NCBI GenBank assembly: GCA_963844655.1
Contig: CAWJPA010000009.1
Coordinates: forward strand, 496,001-560,000
Direction of reading: 5' to 3'
Length of the DNA: 64,000 nt
Origin: JASHPR01 sp963844655
Lineage (GTDB): Bacteria; Actinomycetota; Actinomycetes; Streptosporangiales; Streptosporangiaceae
Shown here: positions 33,340-41,540 of the stretch, piece after piece
Layout of the letters: each line of letters begins with the position of its first letter
Numbering within the stretch: the first letter of the stretch is position 1
Made by a program: the position numbers and the translations under genes
Notes under the pieces: generated by a model
What the model was told of the DNA's origin: nothing
Seen by the model: only the letters and a program-made list of their open reading frames with translations
Database searches by the model: none

Positions 33340-35803
33340 CGCGGGCTCCGGCCCGCTCGGCGGGCCGTCCGTCCAGCCCGGCCGGCATCTCGACGGGCAG
33401 GTGGATCCGGAAGCTGGTCCCCTTCCCTGGCTGTTCCAGCACGATGTTCCCCCCGTGAGCTTCCACGATTCCCTTGGCTATGGAGAGCCCGAGCCCGGCG
33501 CCGGCGCTGGGCGCCCGGCGGCGGCGCATCGGCTCGAAGGGGGCGCTGGCGATCTCGCGCGACATCCCCGGGCCATCGTCGACCACGCTGACGGAGATCC
33601 CGTCCTGCCCGGCCGCCTCGGCGCTGACGCTCACCCGGGTCCCGGGCGGATTGTGGCCGAGCGCATTGTCCAGCAGGTTCACGAAGACCTGCTCCAGGCG
33701 CTCATGGTCGGCCCAGACGACCGGCAGGGACGGATCGCAGTCCACCTCGATCATGGCGGCGGCCGCCGGGGGCAGGCAGGCCACGGCCGCGTCGACCACC
33801 AGGGAGATGTCACACCAGTCCTGCTGCAGGCGCAGGATCCCCGACTCGATCGCGGAGAAATCGAGCAGGTCCCCCACCAGGCGGCCGAGCCGGGCCGACT
33901 CCGCCGCGATCCGGTGCAGGAACCGCTGCTGCGAGTCCCGGTCCCAGGTCACGTCCGGCTGCATCAGGCTGGAGGCGTAGCCCCTGATCGCCGTGAGCGG
34001 CGTGCGCAGCTCGTGGCTCAGCCGGGACAGGAAGCCGCGCTGCAGTTCCTGGGAGCGGCGCAGCGCCGTGGCCTCCTGGTGCGCGAGCCCGGCCTCCTCG
34101 CGTTCCAGCGCCAGCCGCAGCGAGTGGGCGGCGTCCTCCATCAGCGCGGTGGCGTCAGCGGCGGGCGGCCCGCCGCGCCAGCCGGCCAGCAGCACCGTGG
34201 GCCCGGCGGGCGCGGCGAACGTGACCGCCAGCCACTGGTGGCCGGCCACCCGCAGCGGGCTCGCCACGTCGTCGCGGCGGGGGCTGGCCAGGAGCCGCTC
34301 GGCCGCGTCGAGCAGGGCGCGGGGCGGGCTCGCGCCGCTGCGCCCGCTCCCCGTGGTGACGAACGCCCGGCACGACGGCGGCGCGTCCGGCACCCGGGTC
34401 AGCAGCGTGGCCAGGTCGGCCTGCAGGCCCCGGCTCAGGGCCTGCAGCGCGACCGCGAGCCCCTTGGCCACCGGGATCGGCCCGGCCAGGGTCTCCAGCA
34501 TCTCCCTGATCGTCTCGAGCACGCGGTTGCGCGCGGTGACCTCGTCGAGCAGCCGGTCGCGCTCGATGGCGCTCGCCGCGTAACCGGCGTAGAGCGTGAC
34601 CAGGTCGAGCTCGTCGCGGTGCGGCTGGCCGGTGACGTCGCGGAACACCGTGATGACCCCCAGCAGCCCGCCCGGGCCCATGACCGGGACCGACCAGGAG
34701 CTCACCACCTTGGCCGCCCGGGCCAGGTCGCTGAACGGCACCCAGGCGGCGCCCGCGCGGACGTTGTCCACCACGACCTGCTCGGTGGCCGCCGCCACGC
34801 CGGCCGGGCCGCCGTCCTGGCCGCGGGGCAGCCGGGACCACGCGGACAGCAGGGCGTCAGGCAAGCCCAGCGAGGCGGCGCATATCAGCGAGTCCCCGGC
34901 CGCCAGGTGGATGCACAGGCGCTCACTGCCGAGCGCGGCGCCCAGCGCCGACAGGATCAGCGACAGGCTGGACGACGGATCCGCCGAGACCAGACGGTCG
35001 GCCAGCCCGTGCAGCCGGGTGAGCTGGCGGCGCGCCGACGAGTCGACCTGCTGGCCAGCTACCAGGGCCACGACGTCATCGGGGTGGGCCTGGTCCGGGA
35101 TCACCTCGGCCACGATCCGGCCGTGCCTGAGCACCACGATCCGGTCGGCCAGCCGGAACATCTGGTCGATGTCGTGACAGGCCAGGAGGATCGTCGTGCC
35201 TCGCTCGCGCAGGCGGGCGATCAGCCCCTCGACCTGGGCGGACTCGTTGACGCCCAGCGAGGCGGTGGGCTCGTCGAGCAGCAGCAGCCGCGGCCTGCGC
35301 GCCATCGCCCGCGCGACGGCCACCAACTGGCGCTGCCCGCCCGACAGCGACCGTACGGCCCGGGTCGTGTCCGGGAGCGGAATCTCGTAGCTCCGCAGCA
35401 CCGAGGCGGCGGTGGAGTGGAAGCGGACGTTGGACAGCAGGCTCCAGCGGCGCTCCTGGCCGAGCAGCAGGTTTGAGGCGACGTCCAGGTTGTCGCACAG
35501 CGCCAGGTCCTGCCAGACCACGGCGATGCCCTGACGCACGGCCGCCGCCGGGTCGCGGGTCACCGGCCTGCCGTCGAGTACGACCTTCCCGCTCGTGGGG
35601 CGGATGTCACCCGCGATACAGCGCACCAGCGTGGTCTTGCCCGCCCCGTTCTCCCCGGCCAGGGCCACGAGCTCGCCCGGCTGGACCGCGAGATCGATGC
35701 CTTCCAGGGCGCGCAGCGGCCCGAAGCGCACCCCCACCCCGGACACAGAAAGCAGCGGCCACGACGCCTTGAGGCCGTCCCGGGCTTCTTCGCTGGCCGC
35801 CAA
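33332..35803 (-). CDS. Hybrid ABC ATPase - GAF - KdpD-like histidine kinase
   Basis: An 823-residue fusion. Residues ~17-245 are a complete sugar-importer-type ABC ATPase: Walker A GENGAGKTT (50-58), Q-loop WQDLAL, signature LSGGQRQ (153-159), Walker B LLLLDEP with catalytic Glu178, and H-loop His210. Residues ~260-410 and ~430-570 look like GAF domains, the second less certain. The kinase follows: phosphoacceptor His597 in SHELRTPLTAIRG, N-box VNLLDNALGHN, G1 DDGPGM and G2 GAGLGLSIAKG. No transmembrane segment is visible, so it is soluble or attached via a permease. The start is TTG 35803 with AAGGAG six bases upstream; the longer frame runs into the sigma-factor gene. The ABC domain may contact the adjacent permease and report transport state to the kinase (inference). 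Confidence 0.9.
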   Translation of the reverse strand: MAASEEARDGLKASWPLLSVSGVGVRFGPLRALEGIDLAVQPGELVALAGENGAGKTTLVRCIAGDIRPTSGKVVLDGRPVTRDPAAAVRQGIAVVWQDLALCDNLDVASNLLLGQERRWSLLSNVRFHSTAASVLRSYEIPLPDTTRAVRSLSGGQRQLVAVARAMARRPRLLLLDEPTASLGVNESAQVEGLIARLRERGTTILLACHDIDQMFRLADRIVVLRHGRIVAEVIPDQAHPDDVVALVAGQQVDSSARRQLTRLHGLADRLVSADPSSSLSLILSALGAALGSERLCIHLAAGDSLICAASLGLPDALLSAWSRLPRGQDGGPAGVAAATEQVVVDNVRAGAAWVPFSDLARAAKVVSSWSVPVMGPGGLLGVITVFRDVTGQPHRDELDLVTLYAGYAASAIERDRLLDEVTARNRVLETIREMLETLAGPIPVAKGLAVALQALSRGLQADLATLLTRVPDAPPSCRAFVTTGSGRSGASPPRALLDAAERLLASPRRDDVASPLRVAGHQWLAVTFAAPAGPTVLLAGWRGGPPAADATALMEDAAHSLRLALEREEAGLAHQEATALRRSQELQRGFLSRLSHELRTPLTAIRGYASSLMQPDVTWDRDSQQRFLHRIAAESARLGRLVGDLLDFSAIESGILRLQQDWCDISLVVDAAVACLPPAAAAMIEVDCDPSLPVVWADHERLEQVFVNLLDNALGHNPPGTRVSVSAEAAGQDGISVSVVDDGPGMSREIASAPFEPMRRRRAPSAGAGLGLSIAKGIVEAHGGNIVLEQPGKGTSFRIHLPVEMPAGLDGRPAERAGARGV

Positions 35804-35851
35804 GCTCGGCTCCTTGCCTCCTGACCAGGGCGTAACGCGCTGGAATCCTCG

Positions 35852-35866
35852 CCTTCCGGCGGAAGG
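35852..35866. promoter_or_regulatory. Palindrome CCTTCCG-G-CGGAAGG before the ABC-kinase gene
   Basis: Seven-bp perfect arms around one central base, in the 125-nt gap between the ECF sigma gene end and the kinase start. It could be an operator or a short terminator stem for the sigma-factor gene. Confidence 0.4.
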
Positions 35867-35928
35867 GTACGTCAACTGCACATTGTGTCCGGCCCGGGGC
35901 CTGCGCAACAACCCGCCAGACGCCCCGG

Positions 35929-37233
35929 TCACCCGCCGTCGGCTGGGCCGACGGAGACCTCGGTGATCCTGCGGGCCAGGAACGCCCGCTCGGCAGCATT
36001 GTCGGTCAGGTCCAGCGCGAGGCGGTAGGCCCGAGCGGCCTCGGCGTTGCGGCCGAGGCGGCGCAGCAGGTCGGCCTTGGCCGCGGGCAGGTACCGGTAG
36101 CCCGCCAGGCGGCCGTCCCGCTCGATCCGCTCGATTTCCTCCAGGGCCTGCTGCGGCCCTTCGGTCATGGCCAGCGGGACGACGCGGTTCAGCGCGACCA
36201 CGGGCGTGGGCCACGCCCGCAGCAGCTCCCCGTAGAGCCGCAACAGCTGGGGCCAGTCCGTCTCCTCGTAGCTCGGCGCCTCGGCGTGCACCGCCGCGAT
36301 GGCCGCCTGGAGCGTGAACCGGCCGGGCCGGCCGCAGCGCAGCGCCTCGGTGACCAGGCCGGTGCCCTCGGCAATGGCCGCGCGGTCCCATCGCGACCGG
36401 TCCTGCTCCTCGAGCAGCAGCAGCCGGCCGTCGGCATCCGCGCGGGTGGCGCGGCGCGCGTCGGACAGCAGCAGGAGCGCGAGCAGGCCGCGCACCTCGG
36501 GCTCGTCCGGCATCAGCTCGCGGAGCATCCGGGCCAGGCCCACGGCCCGCTCCACCAGGTCGGCGCGGACCAGATCTGTGCCCACCGGGGCGGTGTGGCC
36601 GGTGGTGTACAGCAGGTGAACCACGGTGAGCACGGCATCAAGGCGGTCCGGCAGCTCGGAGGCCCCGGGCACCCGGTACGGGATCCGGGCCGCGGAGATC
36701 TTCTTCTTGGCGCGGGTGACCCGCGCCGCCATGGTCGGCTCTGAGACCACGAACGCCTGCGCGATCTCCGCCGTGGACAGGCCGCACACCAGGCGCAGCG
36801 TGAGCGCCACCTGTGCTTCCCGCGCCAGCGCGGGATGGCAGCAGGTGAACACGAGCCGGAGCCGGTCGTCGGTAATCACGTCATCCTCCGCCGCCACCGG
36901 TGTCTCCGACGCCTGCCCGTCTGGGTCGGTCAGGGCCGCGGGCTCGGGCTCGATCAGCAGCGGCAGCTTGGACCGCAGCGTCCGGTCCCGCCGCAGCCGG
37001 TCCAGCGCGCGCCGCCGGGCCGTGGTGGTCAGCCACGCACCGGGATTCCGCGGCACCCCCTGCCGGGACCACGCGTCCAGGGCCGCGACGTAGGCGTCCT
37101 GAACGCACTCCTCGGCGAGATCGATGTCGCGGGCGACGCGCGCCGTCGCGGCGAGGACGAAGGCCCACTCGCGACGGTGCGCGTCCGCTACGGCGGCCAC
37201 GACCTCCTGATCGGGCACGGGCTTCGGCGTCAC
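35929..37233 (-). CDS. ECF42-type RNA polymerase sigma factor with TPR-like C-terminal extension
   Basis: A 434-residue sigma factor. The sigma2 region has EWAFVLAATARVARDIDLAEE with CVQDAYVAALDAW. Sigma4 contains LTLRLVCGLSTAEIAQAFVVSE. About 230 extra residues follow, including TACCH-like TCCHPAL upstream and helical TPR-like repeats, as in ECF42 (SigJ/DUF6596-type) factors. These typically pair with DGPF (YCII-related) proteins, one of which is directly upstream. The TPR tail is needed for activity in characterised members. GTG 37233 is the start; a 14/15-nt tandem repeat lies just before it. Confidence 0.92.
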   Translation of the reverse strand: MTPKPVPDQEVVAAVADAHRREWAFVLAATARVARDIDLAEECVQDAYVAALDAWSRQGVPRNPGAWLTTTARRRALDRLRRDRTLRSKLPLLIEPEPAALTDPDGQASETPVAAEDDVITDDRLRLVFTCCHPALAREAQVALTLRLVCGLSTAEIAQAFVVSEPTMAARVTRAKKKISAARIPYRVPGASELPDRLDAVLTVVHLLYTTGHTAPVGTDLVRADLVERAVGLARMLRELMPDEPEVRGLLALLLLSDARRATRADADGRLLLLEEQDRSRWDRAAIAEGTGLVTEALRCGRPGRFTLQAAIAAVHAEAPSYEETDWPQLLRLYGELLRAWPTPVVALNRVVPLAMTEGPQQALEEIERIERDGRLAGYRYLPAAKADLLRRLGRNAEAARAYRLALDLTDNAAERAFLARRITEVSVGPADGG

Positions 37234-37240
37234 GGCTCTG

Positions 37241-37298
37241 CTTTCACCACTGGGCTTTCACCACTAGGGCTTTCACCACTAGGGCTTTCACCACTGGG
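37241..37298 (-). repeat. Four tandem copies of CTTTCACCACT(A)GGG upstream of the ECF sigma gene
   Basis: Units of 14, 15, 15 and 14 nt at 37241-37254, 37255-37269, 37270-37284 and 37285-37298. Read with the sigma gene, each contains GTGGTGAAAG. The array ends eight bases before the GTG start and lies between the DGPF gene and the sigma gene. Repeated RBS-like GGTGAAAG segments suggest a role in translation or regulation. Confidence 0.85.
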
Positions 37299-37340
37299 CC
37301 TGTTGCTCCCGGCCTGTCAGCACTGCCTGCCGGGGCCCGG

Positions 37341-37694
37341 CTAGCCCATCGAGCCCGACACGTCCATGATCGGCCGCACCTCGACGCCGCCGTAGGGCGC
37401 CGGGCAGAGCTTGGCGATGTCCAGGGCGTGATCGAGGTCGCGGGCCTCGATCAGGTAGTAGCCGCCGAGCGCCTCCTTGGTCTCGGCGAACGGCCCGTCG
37501 GTCACCACGTCGTCGCGGATCGACGTGGCCGTGGCCGTGGGCTGGAGGGCGTTGCCGCCCAGCATCTTGCCGCCCTTCTCGCCGATCTGCTCGATGTACC
37601 TGGCGTGCGCCTTCCCGGCCGCCGCCCAGGCCTCCTGCCCGCCCTCGGCGTAGCCGCTCTCCCGCTCGTATATGAGGATCAGGTACTCGGTCAT
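37341..37694 (-). CDS. YCII-related DGPF-domain protein, ECF42 partner
   Basis: A 117-residue YCII-fold protein. The family signature DGPFAETKE (preceded by VVT) is present, and the C-terminal GGVEVRPIMD is typical. It starts with ATG and strong RBS GAAGGAGA. DGPF proteins are the conserved genomic partners of ECF42 sigma factors, and the sigma gene follows 107 nt downstream on the same strand with a tandem repeat between. Biochemical function is unknown; YCII relatives bind or hydrolyse small halogenated molecules. Confidence 0.9.
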   Translation of the reverse strand: MTEYLILIYERESGYAEGGQEAWAAAGKAHARYIEQIGEKGGKMLGGNALQPTATATSIRDDVVTDGPFAETKEALGGYYLIEARDLDHALDIAKLCPAPYGGVEVRPIMDVSGSMG

Positions 37695-37937
37695 GTCCTT
37701 GTCTCCTTCGCTCGCTCTTCAGTCCGGTACCTATTCGACGAACGGCCGGCGCTGGATCGACAGGGCACGGTCAAGATTGTTCCCGATTATCTGGCCGACT
37801 GACCCGTCTGGCTGGGCCGGGACGGACCACACCGGGCCCAGGCCGGCCCGTGCGGCGGCCCACGGCCTGGCCAACGTGGCCGAAAAGGTGGGATATCTGT
37901 CGTTGCGGACGGCCGTGGTGGCCACCACGATGGAAGC

Positions 37938-38915
37938 GTGCCCCCGCCGATCAGCGTCGTCATCGTCGCGTACGACAGCCTGCAGAGCCTCGACCTGGCC
38001 GGTCCGCTCGAGGTCTTCACCGGCGCGAACGCCTACCTGGTCGGCCGCAGCCGCGAGCCTGCCTACCAGATCGCCGTGGCCAGCCAGGGACAGAGGCCGG
38101 TCCGCACCTCCAGCGGCCTCACCCTCGTCCCCGACACCGACCTGGACGGTGTGCGGGGCGTGCACACGCTGCTGGTCCCTGGCGGCGAGGGAGCCAGGCG
38201 GCCCGCCGGGGAGCTGGCCGGCTGGCTGGGGCGGCATGCCCCGGCTGCGCAGCGCGTCACGTCGGTGTGCACGGGGGCGTTCCTGCTGGCCGAGACCGGG
38301 CTGCTGGCCGGCCGGCGCGCCACCACGCACTGGGCCTATGCCGACGAACTGCAGCGGCAGTATCCCGAGGTGATCGTCGAGCCGGAGCCCATTTACCTCA
38401 GGGACGGCCACATTGTCACCTCCGCCGGGGTCACCGCGGGGATCGACCTGGCCCTGGCCCTGGTCGAGGAGGACATCGGCCGCGCGGCGGCGCTGGCCGT
38501 GGCCAGGCACCTCGTGGTCTTCCTGCGCCGCCCGGGCGGCCAGGCGCAGTTCAGCGCGCAGCTGCGGGCCCAGGTGGCGCAGCGCCAACCACTGAGGGAG
38601 GTGCAGCAGTGGATCACCGAGCGGCCTGCCGCGGACCTGTCCGTGGAGCGCCTGGCCGCGCGGGCTGGGCTGTCGCCCCGGCATTTCGCCCGCAGCTTCA
38701 CTGCCGAGACCGGGGTGAGCCCGGGCCAGTATGTCGACCAGGTACGCCTGGAGGCCGCCCGGCGCGGGCTGGAGGACACCGGCGACGGGATCGAGCAGGT
38801 CGCCCGCTGCTGCGGGTACGGGACGCCCGAGGCGATGCGGCGTGCGTTCATCCGGGCCCTTGGCGTCTCCCCGGCCGGGTACCGCCAGCGATTCCGGACC
38901 CAGCACGTCCAGTGA
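37938..38915 (+). CDS. GlxA-family AraC-type regulator with DJ-1/PfpI domain
   Basis: A 325-residue regulator: an N-terminal DJ-1/PfpI-like glutaminase-fold sensor domain (about 1-190; VTSVCTGAFLLAETGLLAGRR-like strand with the nucleophile-position Cys) and a C-terminal AraC HTH pair (about 215-315; LSVERLAARAGLSPRHFARSF and GIEQVARCCGYGTPEAMRR). GTG 37938 is the start. This class often controls a neighbouring gene acting on the sensed molecule. The downstream PfpI enzyme starts 23 nt later and is homologous to the sensor domain, suggesting sensor and enzyme share a ligand. Confidence 0.9.
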   Translation: MPPPISVVIVAYDSLQSLDLAGPLEVFTGANAYLVGRSREPAYQIAVASQGQRPVRTSSGLTLVPDTDLDGVRGVHTLLVPGGEGARRPAGELAGWLGRHAPAAQRVTSVCTGAFLLAETGLLAGRRATTHWAYADELQRQYPEVIVEPEPIYLRDGHIVTSAGVTAGIDLALALVEEDIGRAAALAVARHLVVFLRRPGGQAQFSAQLRAQVAQRQPLREVQQWITERPAADLSVERLAARAGLSPRHFARSFTAETGVSPGQYVDQVRLEAARRGLEDTGDGIEQVARCCGYGTPEAMRRAFIRALGVSPAGYRQRFRTQHVQ

Positions 38916-38938
38916 CAGCACAGCAGAGAGGAAGTTCC

Positions 38939-39610
38939 GTGCAGATCGCGATCATGCTCTATGACCGGTTCACCGCGCTCGACGCCATCGGCCCCTACGA
39001 GGTGCTGAGCCGCCTGCGCGGCGCCGAGGTGGTCTTCGCCGCTGAGCGGGCGGGCCCGGTGCGCACCGACACCGGCATGCTCGCGGTGACCGCCGACGCG
39101 GCCCTGGCCGACGTGCCGCACCCGGACATCCTGCTGGTGCCCGGCGGTCCCGGCCAGGAGCAGCAGATGGACGACGGGCCGGCCCACGACTGGCTGCGCC
39201 AGGCCGACGCGGCCAGCAGCTGGACCACGTCGGTGTGCACCGGATCGCTAATCCTGGCCGCGGCCGGGCTGCTCAGCGGCCGCCGGGCTACCTCGCACTG
39301 GCTGGCGCTGGACCGGCTGCCCGAACTCGGGGTCAAGCCGGTCAGGGAACGCGTGGTCACCGACGGGAAGTACGTCACAGCGGCCGGGGTGTCCTCGGGC
39401 ATCGACATGGCCCTCGACCTGGCGGGCCGGATCGCCGGCGGGCCCGCGGCCCAGGCCATCCAGCTCATGATTGAGTACGACCCGCAGCCGCCCTTTAACG
39501 CCGGATCGCCCCGCACCGCCCCACCCGACCTGGTCACCAGCATGCGCAGGCAAAGCAGGCACACGGCGGATGAGCTGGTGACCGATCAGCCCGGCGGCAC
39601 GTCAGGCTGA
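38939..39610 (+). CDS. DJ-1/PfpI family protein (isonitrile hydratase-like)
   Basis: A 223-residue DJ-1/PfpI superfamily enzyme. The nucleophile Cys is in TSVCTGSLILAAAG and the preceding acid in the DILLVPGGPG region. It begins VQIAIMLYDRFTALDAIGPYEVL, as in isonitrile hydratase InhA and GlxA sensor domains. The GTG at 38939 follows GAGAGGAAG. It is co-transcribed with the GlxA-type regulator. Its last 25 nt overlap the convergent rpe gene. Confidence 0.85.
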   Translation: MQIAIMLYDRFTALDAIGPYEVLSRLRGAEVVFAAERAGPVRTDTGMLAVTADAALADVPHPDILLVPGGPGQEQQMDDGPAHDWLRQADAASSWTTSVCTGSLILAAAGLLSGRRATSHWLALDRLPELGVKPVRERVVTDGKYVTAAGVSSGIDMALDLAGRIAGGPAAQAIQLMIEYDPQPPFNAGSPRTAPPDLVTSMRRQSRHTADELVTDQPGGTSG

Positions 39611-40269
39611 CTCGCCCGGTCGGCAATCGCGCGAAGTTCCTTAACGGAGCCCGCCGGGTCGCTCGCACCGAAGACGGCTGATCCGGCCACGAACATATCG
39701 GCCCCGGCCTCGGCGCAGCGGCCGATCGTGTCCCTGGTCACTCCCCCGTCCACCTGCACCCACACGGAGCTGTCGCGGCCGCCGACCAGCTCCCGGGCCC
39801 GCCGGATCTTCGGCAGCACCAGGTCGAGGAAATGCTGGCCGCCGAACCCGGGCTCGACGGTCATCAGCAGCAGCATGTCGAACTCGGGCACCAGGTCGGC
39901 GTACGGTTCTACCGCCGTGCCCGGGTTGATGGCGAGCCCGGCCCGCGCGCCCGCCGCCCTGATGGCCCGCAGCGTCCGCACCGGCGCCGCGGCCGCCTCG
40001 GCGTGGATGGTCACGTTCTGCGCCCCGGCCTCGGCGTAGCCGGGCGCCCAGCGATCCGGCTCGTCGATCATGAGGTGACAGTCCAGGGGCAGGCTGGCGT
40101 GCTTGAGCAACGCCTCGACCACGGGCAGGCCGAGGGTGAGGTTCGGCACGAAGTGGCCGTCCATGACGTCGACATGAATCCAGTCGGCGACATCAGCCAC
40201 GACGGCAGCCTCGTCAGCTAGCCTGGCGAAGTCCGCGGCCAGCACGCTGGGGGCAATGTGGACGCTCAC
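39586..40269 (-). CDS. rpe: Ribulose-phosphate 3-epimerase
   Basis: A 227-residue TIM-barrel epimerase interconverting ribulose-5-P and xylulose-5-P (pentose phosphate pathway). Motifs: IAPSVLAADFARL, HVDVMDGHFVPNLTLG with the metal/acid Asp, HLMI, MTVEPGFGGQ and VDGGVT. GTG 40269 is the start. The window places it at the 3' end of the fmt-rsmB-rpe housekeeping block as in other actinobacteria, though an unrelated DUF2786 gene and a small ORF intervene. Minor overlap with the PfpI gene. Confidence 0.96.
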   Translation of the reverse strand: MSVHIAPSVLAADFARLADEAAVVADVADWIHVDVMDGHFVPNLTLGLPVVEALLKHASLPLDCHLMIDEPDRWAPGYAEAGAQNVTIHAEAAAAPVRTLRAIRAAGARAGLAINPGTAVEPYADLVPEFDMLLLMTVEPGFGGQHFLDLVLPKIRRARELVGGRDSSVWVQVDGGVTRDTIGRCAEAGADMFVAGSAVFGASDPAGSVKELRAIADRASQPDVPPG

Positions 40270-40358
40270 ACGGTGAGTCTAGGGCCCGGGGAAATGTCAG
40301 AGGCGCTCGCTACCGTTCGATCCTGTATTCGAAGCCCGACCCGCCGAGGAGGCGTTAG

Positions 40359-41099
40359 TTGAACACCGAGGCATCGAGCAGGCTGCTTGACCGCGTCCGC
40401 AAGCTGCTGGCCAAGGCAGAGGACGAGAGCGTGACCCCGCCCGAGGCACAGGCCCTGACGGCCAAGGCCGCGGAGCTGATGGCCAAGTACGGGATCGACC
40501 GGGCCCTGCTGGCCGCGGAGCGGCCCGAGACCGACCAGCCCTCCAGCCGCATGCTGGACATCGACCACCCCTGGGCCCGGGTGAAGGCGCACCTGCTGTG
40601 CGGGCTCGGCTCCGCCCTGCGCTGCCAGTGCATCATGCTGCACAACGCGGACGGCCTGAAGGTCCACACCTTCGGCTTTACCTCCGACCTCGAGCGGCTC
40701 GACGTGCTCTACACGTCCGTGCTGATCCAGATGTGGCACGGCCTGGCCGGAGCGGCGGTGCCCGGGTGGTCCCGCAGCCCGCGAGCCTGGCGCCGGAGCT
40801 GGCTCCTCGGCTTCGCCACGGCCGTGATCTCGCGGGTCCGCGCCGCCGAGCACGCGGCCGCCTGCCAGGCCACCGACCCGGCCGCGGCCTCGAGCTCCAG
40901 GACCGCCCTCGTGCTCGCCGACCGGGCGCAGGTGATCCGCAGGGAGGCCGAGCGCGCCTACCCGCTCACCCGCACCGCGCGCGTCACCTACAGCGGCACC
41001 GGATACCGGGACGGATACGCCCAGGGCCAGCGAGCCGACATCGGCACCGCCCGGGTCACCCGCGGCCGCGGCCGCGCGCTTACCCGCGCCGCACGCTAG
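40359..41099 (+). CDS. DUF2786 domain-containing protein
   Basis: A 246-residue protein with an N-terminal DUF2786 segment (about 5-45: LLDRVRKLLAKAEDESVT...EAQALTAKAAELMAKYGID) and a second domain (to ~200) with many Arg. The C-terminus is basic and Gly/Arg-rich. The TTG start at 40359 has GAGGAGG six bases upstream. Function is unknown; it occurs in actinobacteria and phages. It stands on the plus strand amid minus-strand housekeeping genes. Confidence 0.82.
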   Translation: MNTEASSRLLDRVRKLLAKAEDESVTPPEAQALTAKAAELMAKYGIDRALLAAERPETDQPSSRMLDIDHPWARVKAHLLCGLGSALRCQCIMLHNADGLKVHTFGFTSDLERLDVLYTSVLIQMWHGLAGAAVPGWSRSPRAWRRSWLLGFATAVISRVRAAEHAAACQATDPAAASSSRTALVLADRAQVIRREAERAYPLTRTARVTYSGTGYRDGYAQGQRADIGTARVTRGRGRALTRAAR

Positions 41100-41141
41100 C
41101 GCAGGCCAACGCCCGCCGGCTCAGCGTCAACTTCCTCTTCG

Positions 41142-41357
41142 TCAGGGCGCGTAAGGGCCCTCACGACGGCGAAGTGCCCAGCGCCTGTAGGCCTTGATGG
41201 GGTGTCTGAGTGAGCGGAGCCCATCCCAGTCGACCGGGCCGAACCAGTCAACAGGAACGCCGAGGACGCGCTGCGGTTCCCTGCCCTCCCTCGCGTGAGG
41301 ACCTGCCCCGCGCGGCATCCCGAAGACCTTGTTGCGTTCCTCTGGGTCACTCGCCAT
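41142..41357 (-). CDS. Small basic protein, unknown function
   Basis: A 71-residue reading frame starting at ATG 41357 (after GAGAGG and 7 nt), with a conserved-looking core LGVPVDWFGPVDW and a basic C-terminus ending RREGPYAP. It is rich in Arg and aromatic residues and looks protein-like rather than an accidental frame. I do not know the family. A longer frame to 41438 is less likely. Confidence 0.55.
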   Translation of the reverse strand: MASDPEERNKVFGMPRGAGPHAREGREPQRVLGVPVDWFGPVDWDGLRSLRHPIKAYRRWALRRREGPYAP

Positions 41358-41540
41358 TGGGCAGCCTCTCTGATGCCGGGGCCGGCCTGGCACTCCGGCA
41401 CATACGTCTAGCATCACGCGGCCGGTCAGCTCGTGCAACGACCGATAGCGTGCCTCGGAGCAGAGCCCCTGCGCGACCCGTACTGAATCGGCACGGGCAC
41501 CGCCACGCTGGACGCCGCCGCGCTCGGGATCGACCTGGGG

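Noticed and set aside
32635..35803. A potassium-sensing KdpDE pair
   Set aside because: Kinase lacks Usp/KdpD sensor domains and kdpFABC is absent; neighbours are sugar transporter genes.
33332..36391. Longer form of the ABC-kinase starting at 36391
   Set aside because: The extra part lies inside the ECF sigma gene on the same strand in another frame; TTG 35803 has an AAGGAG RBS and directly precedes the ABC fold.
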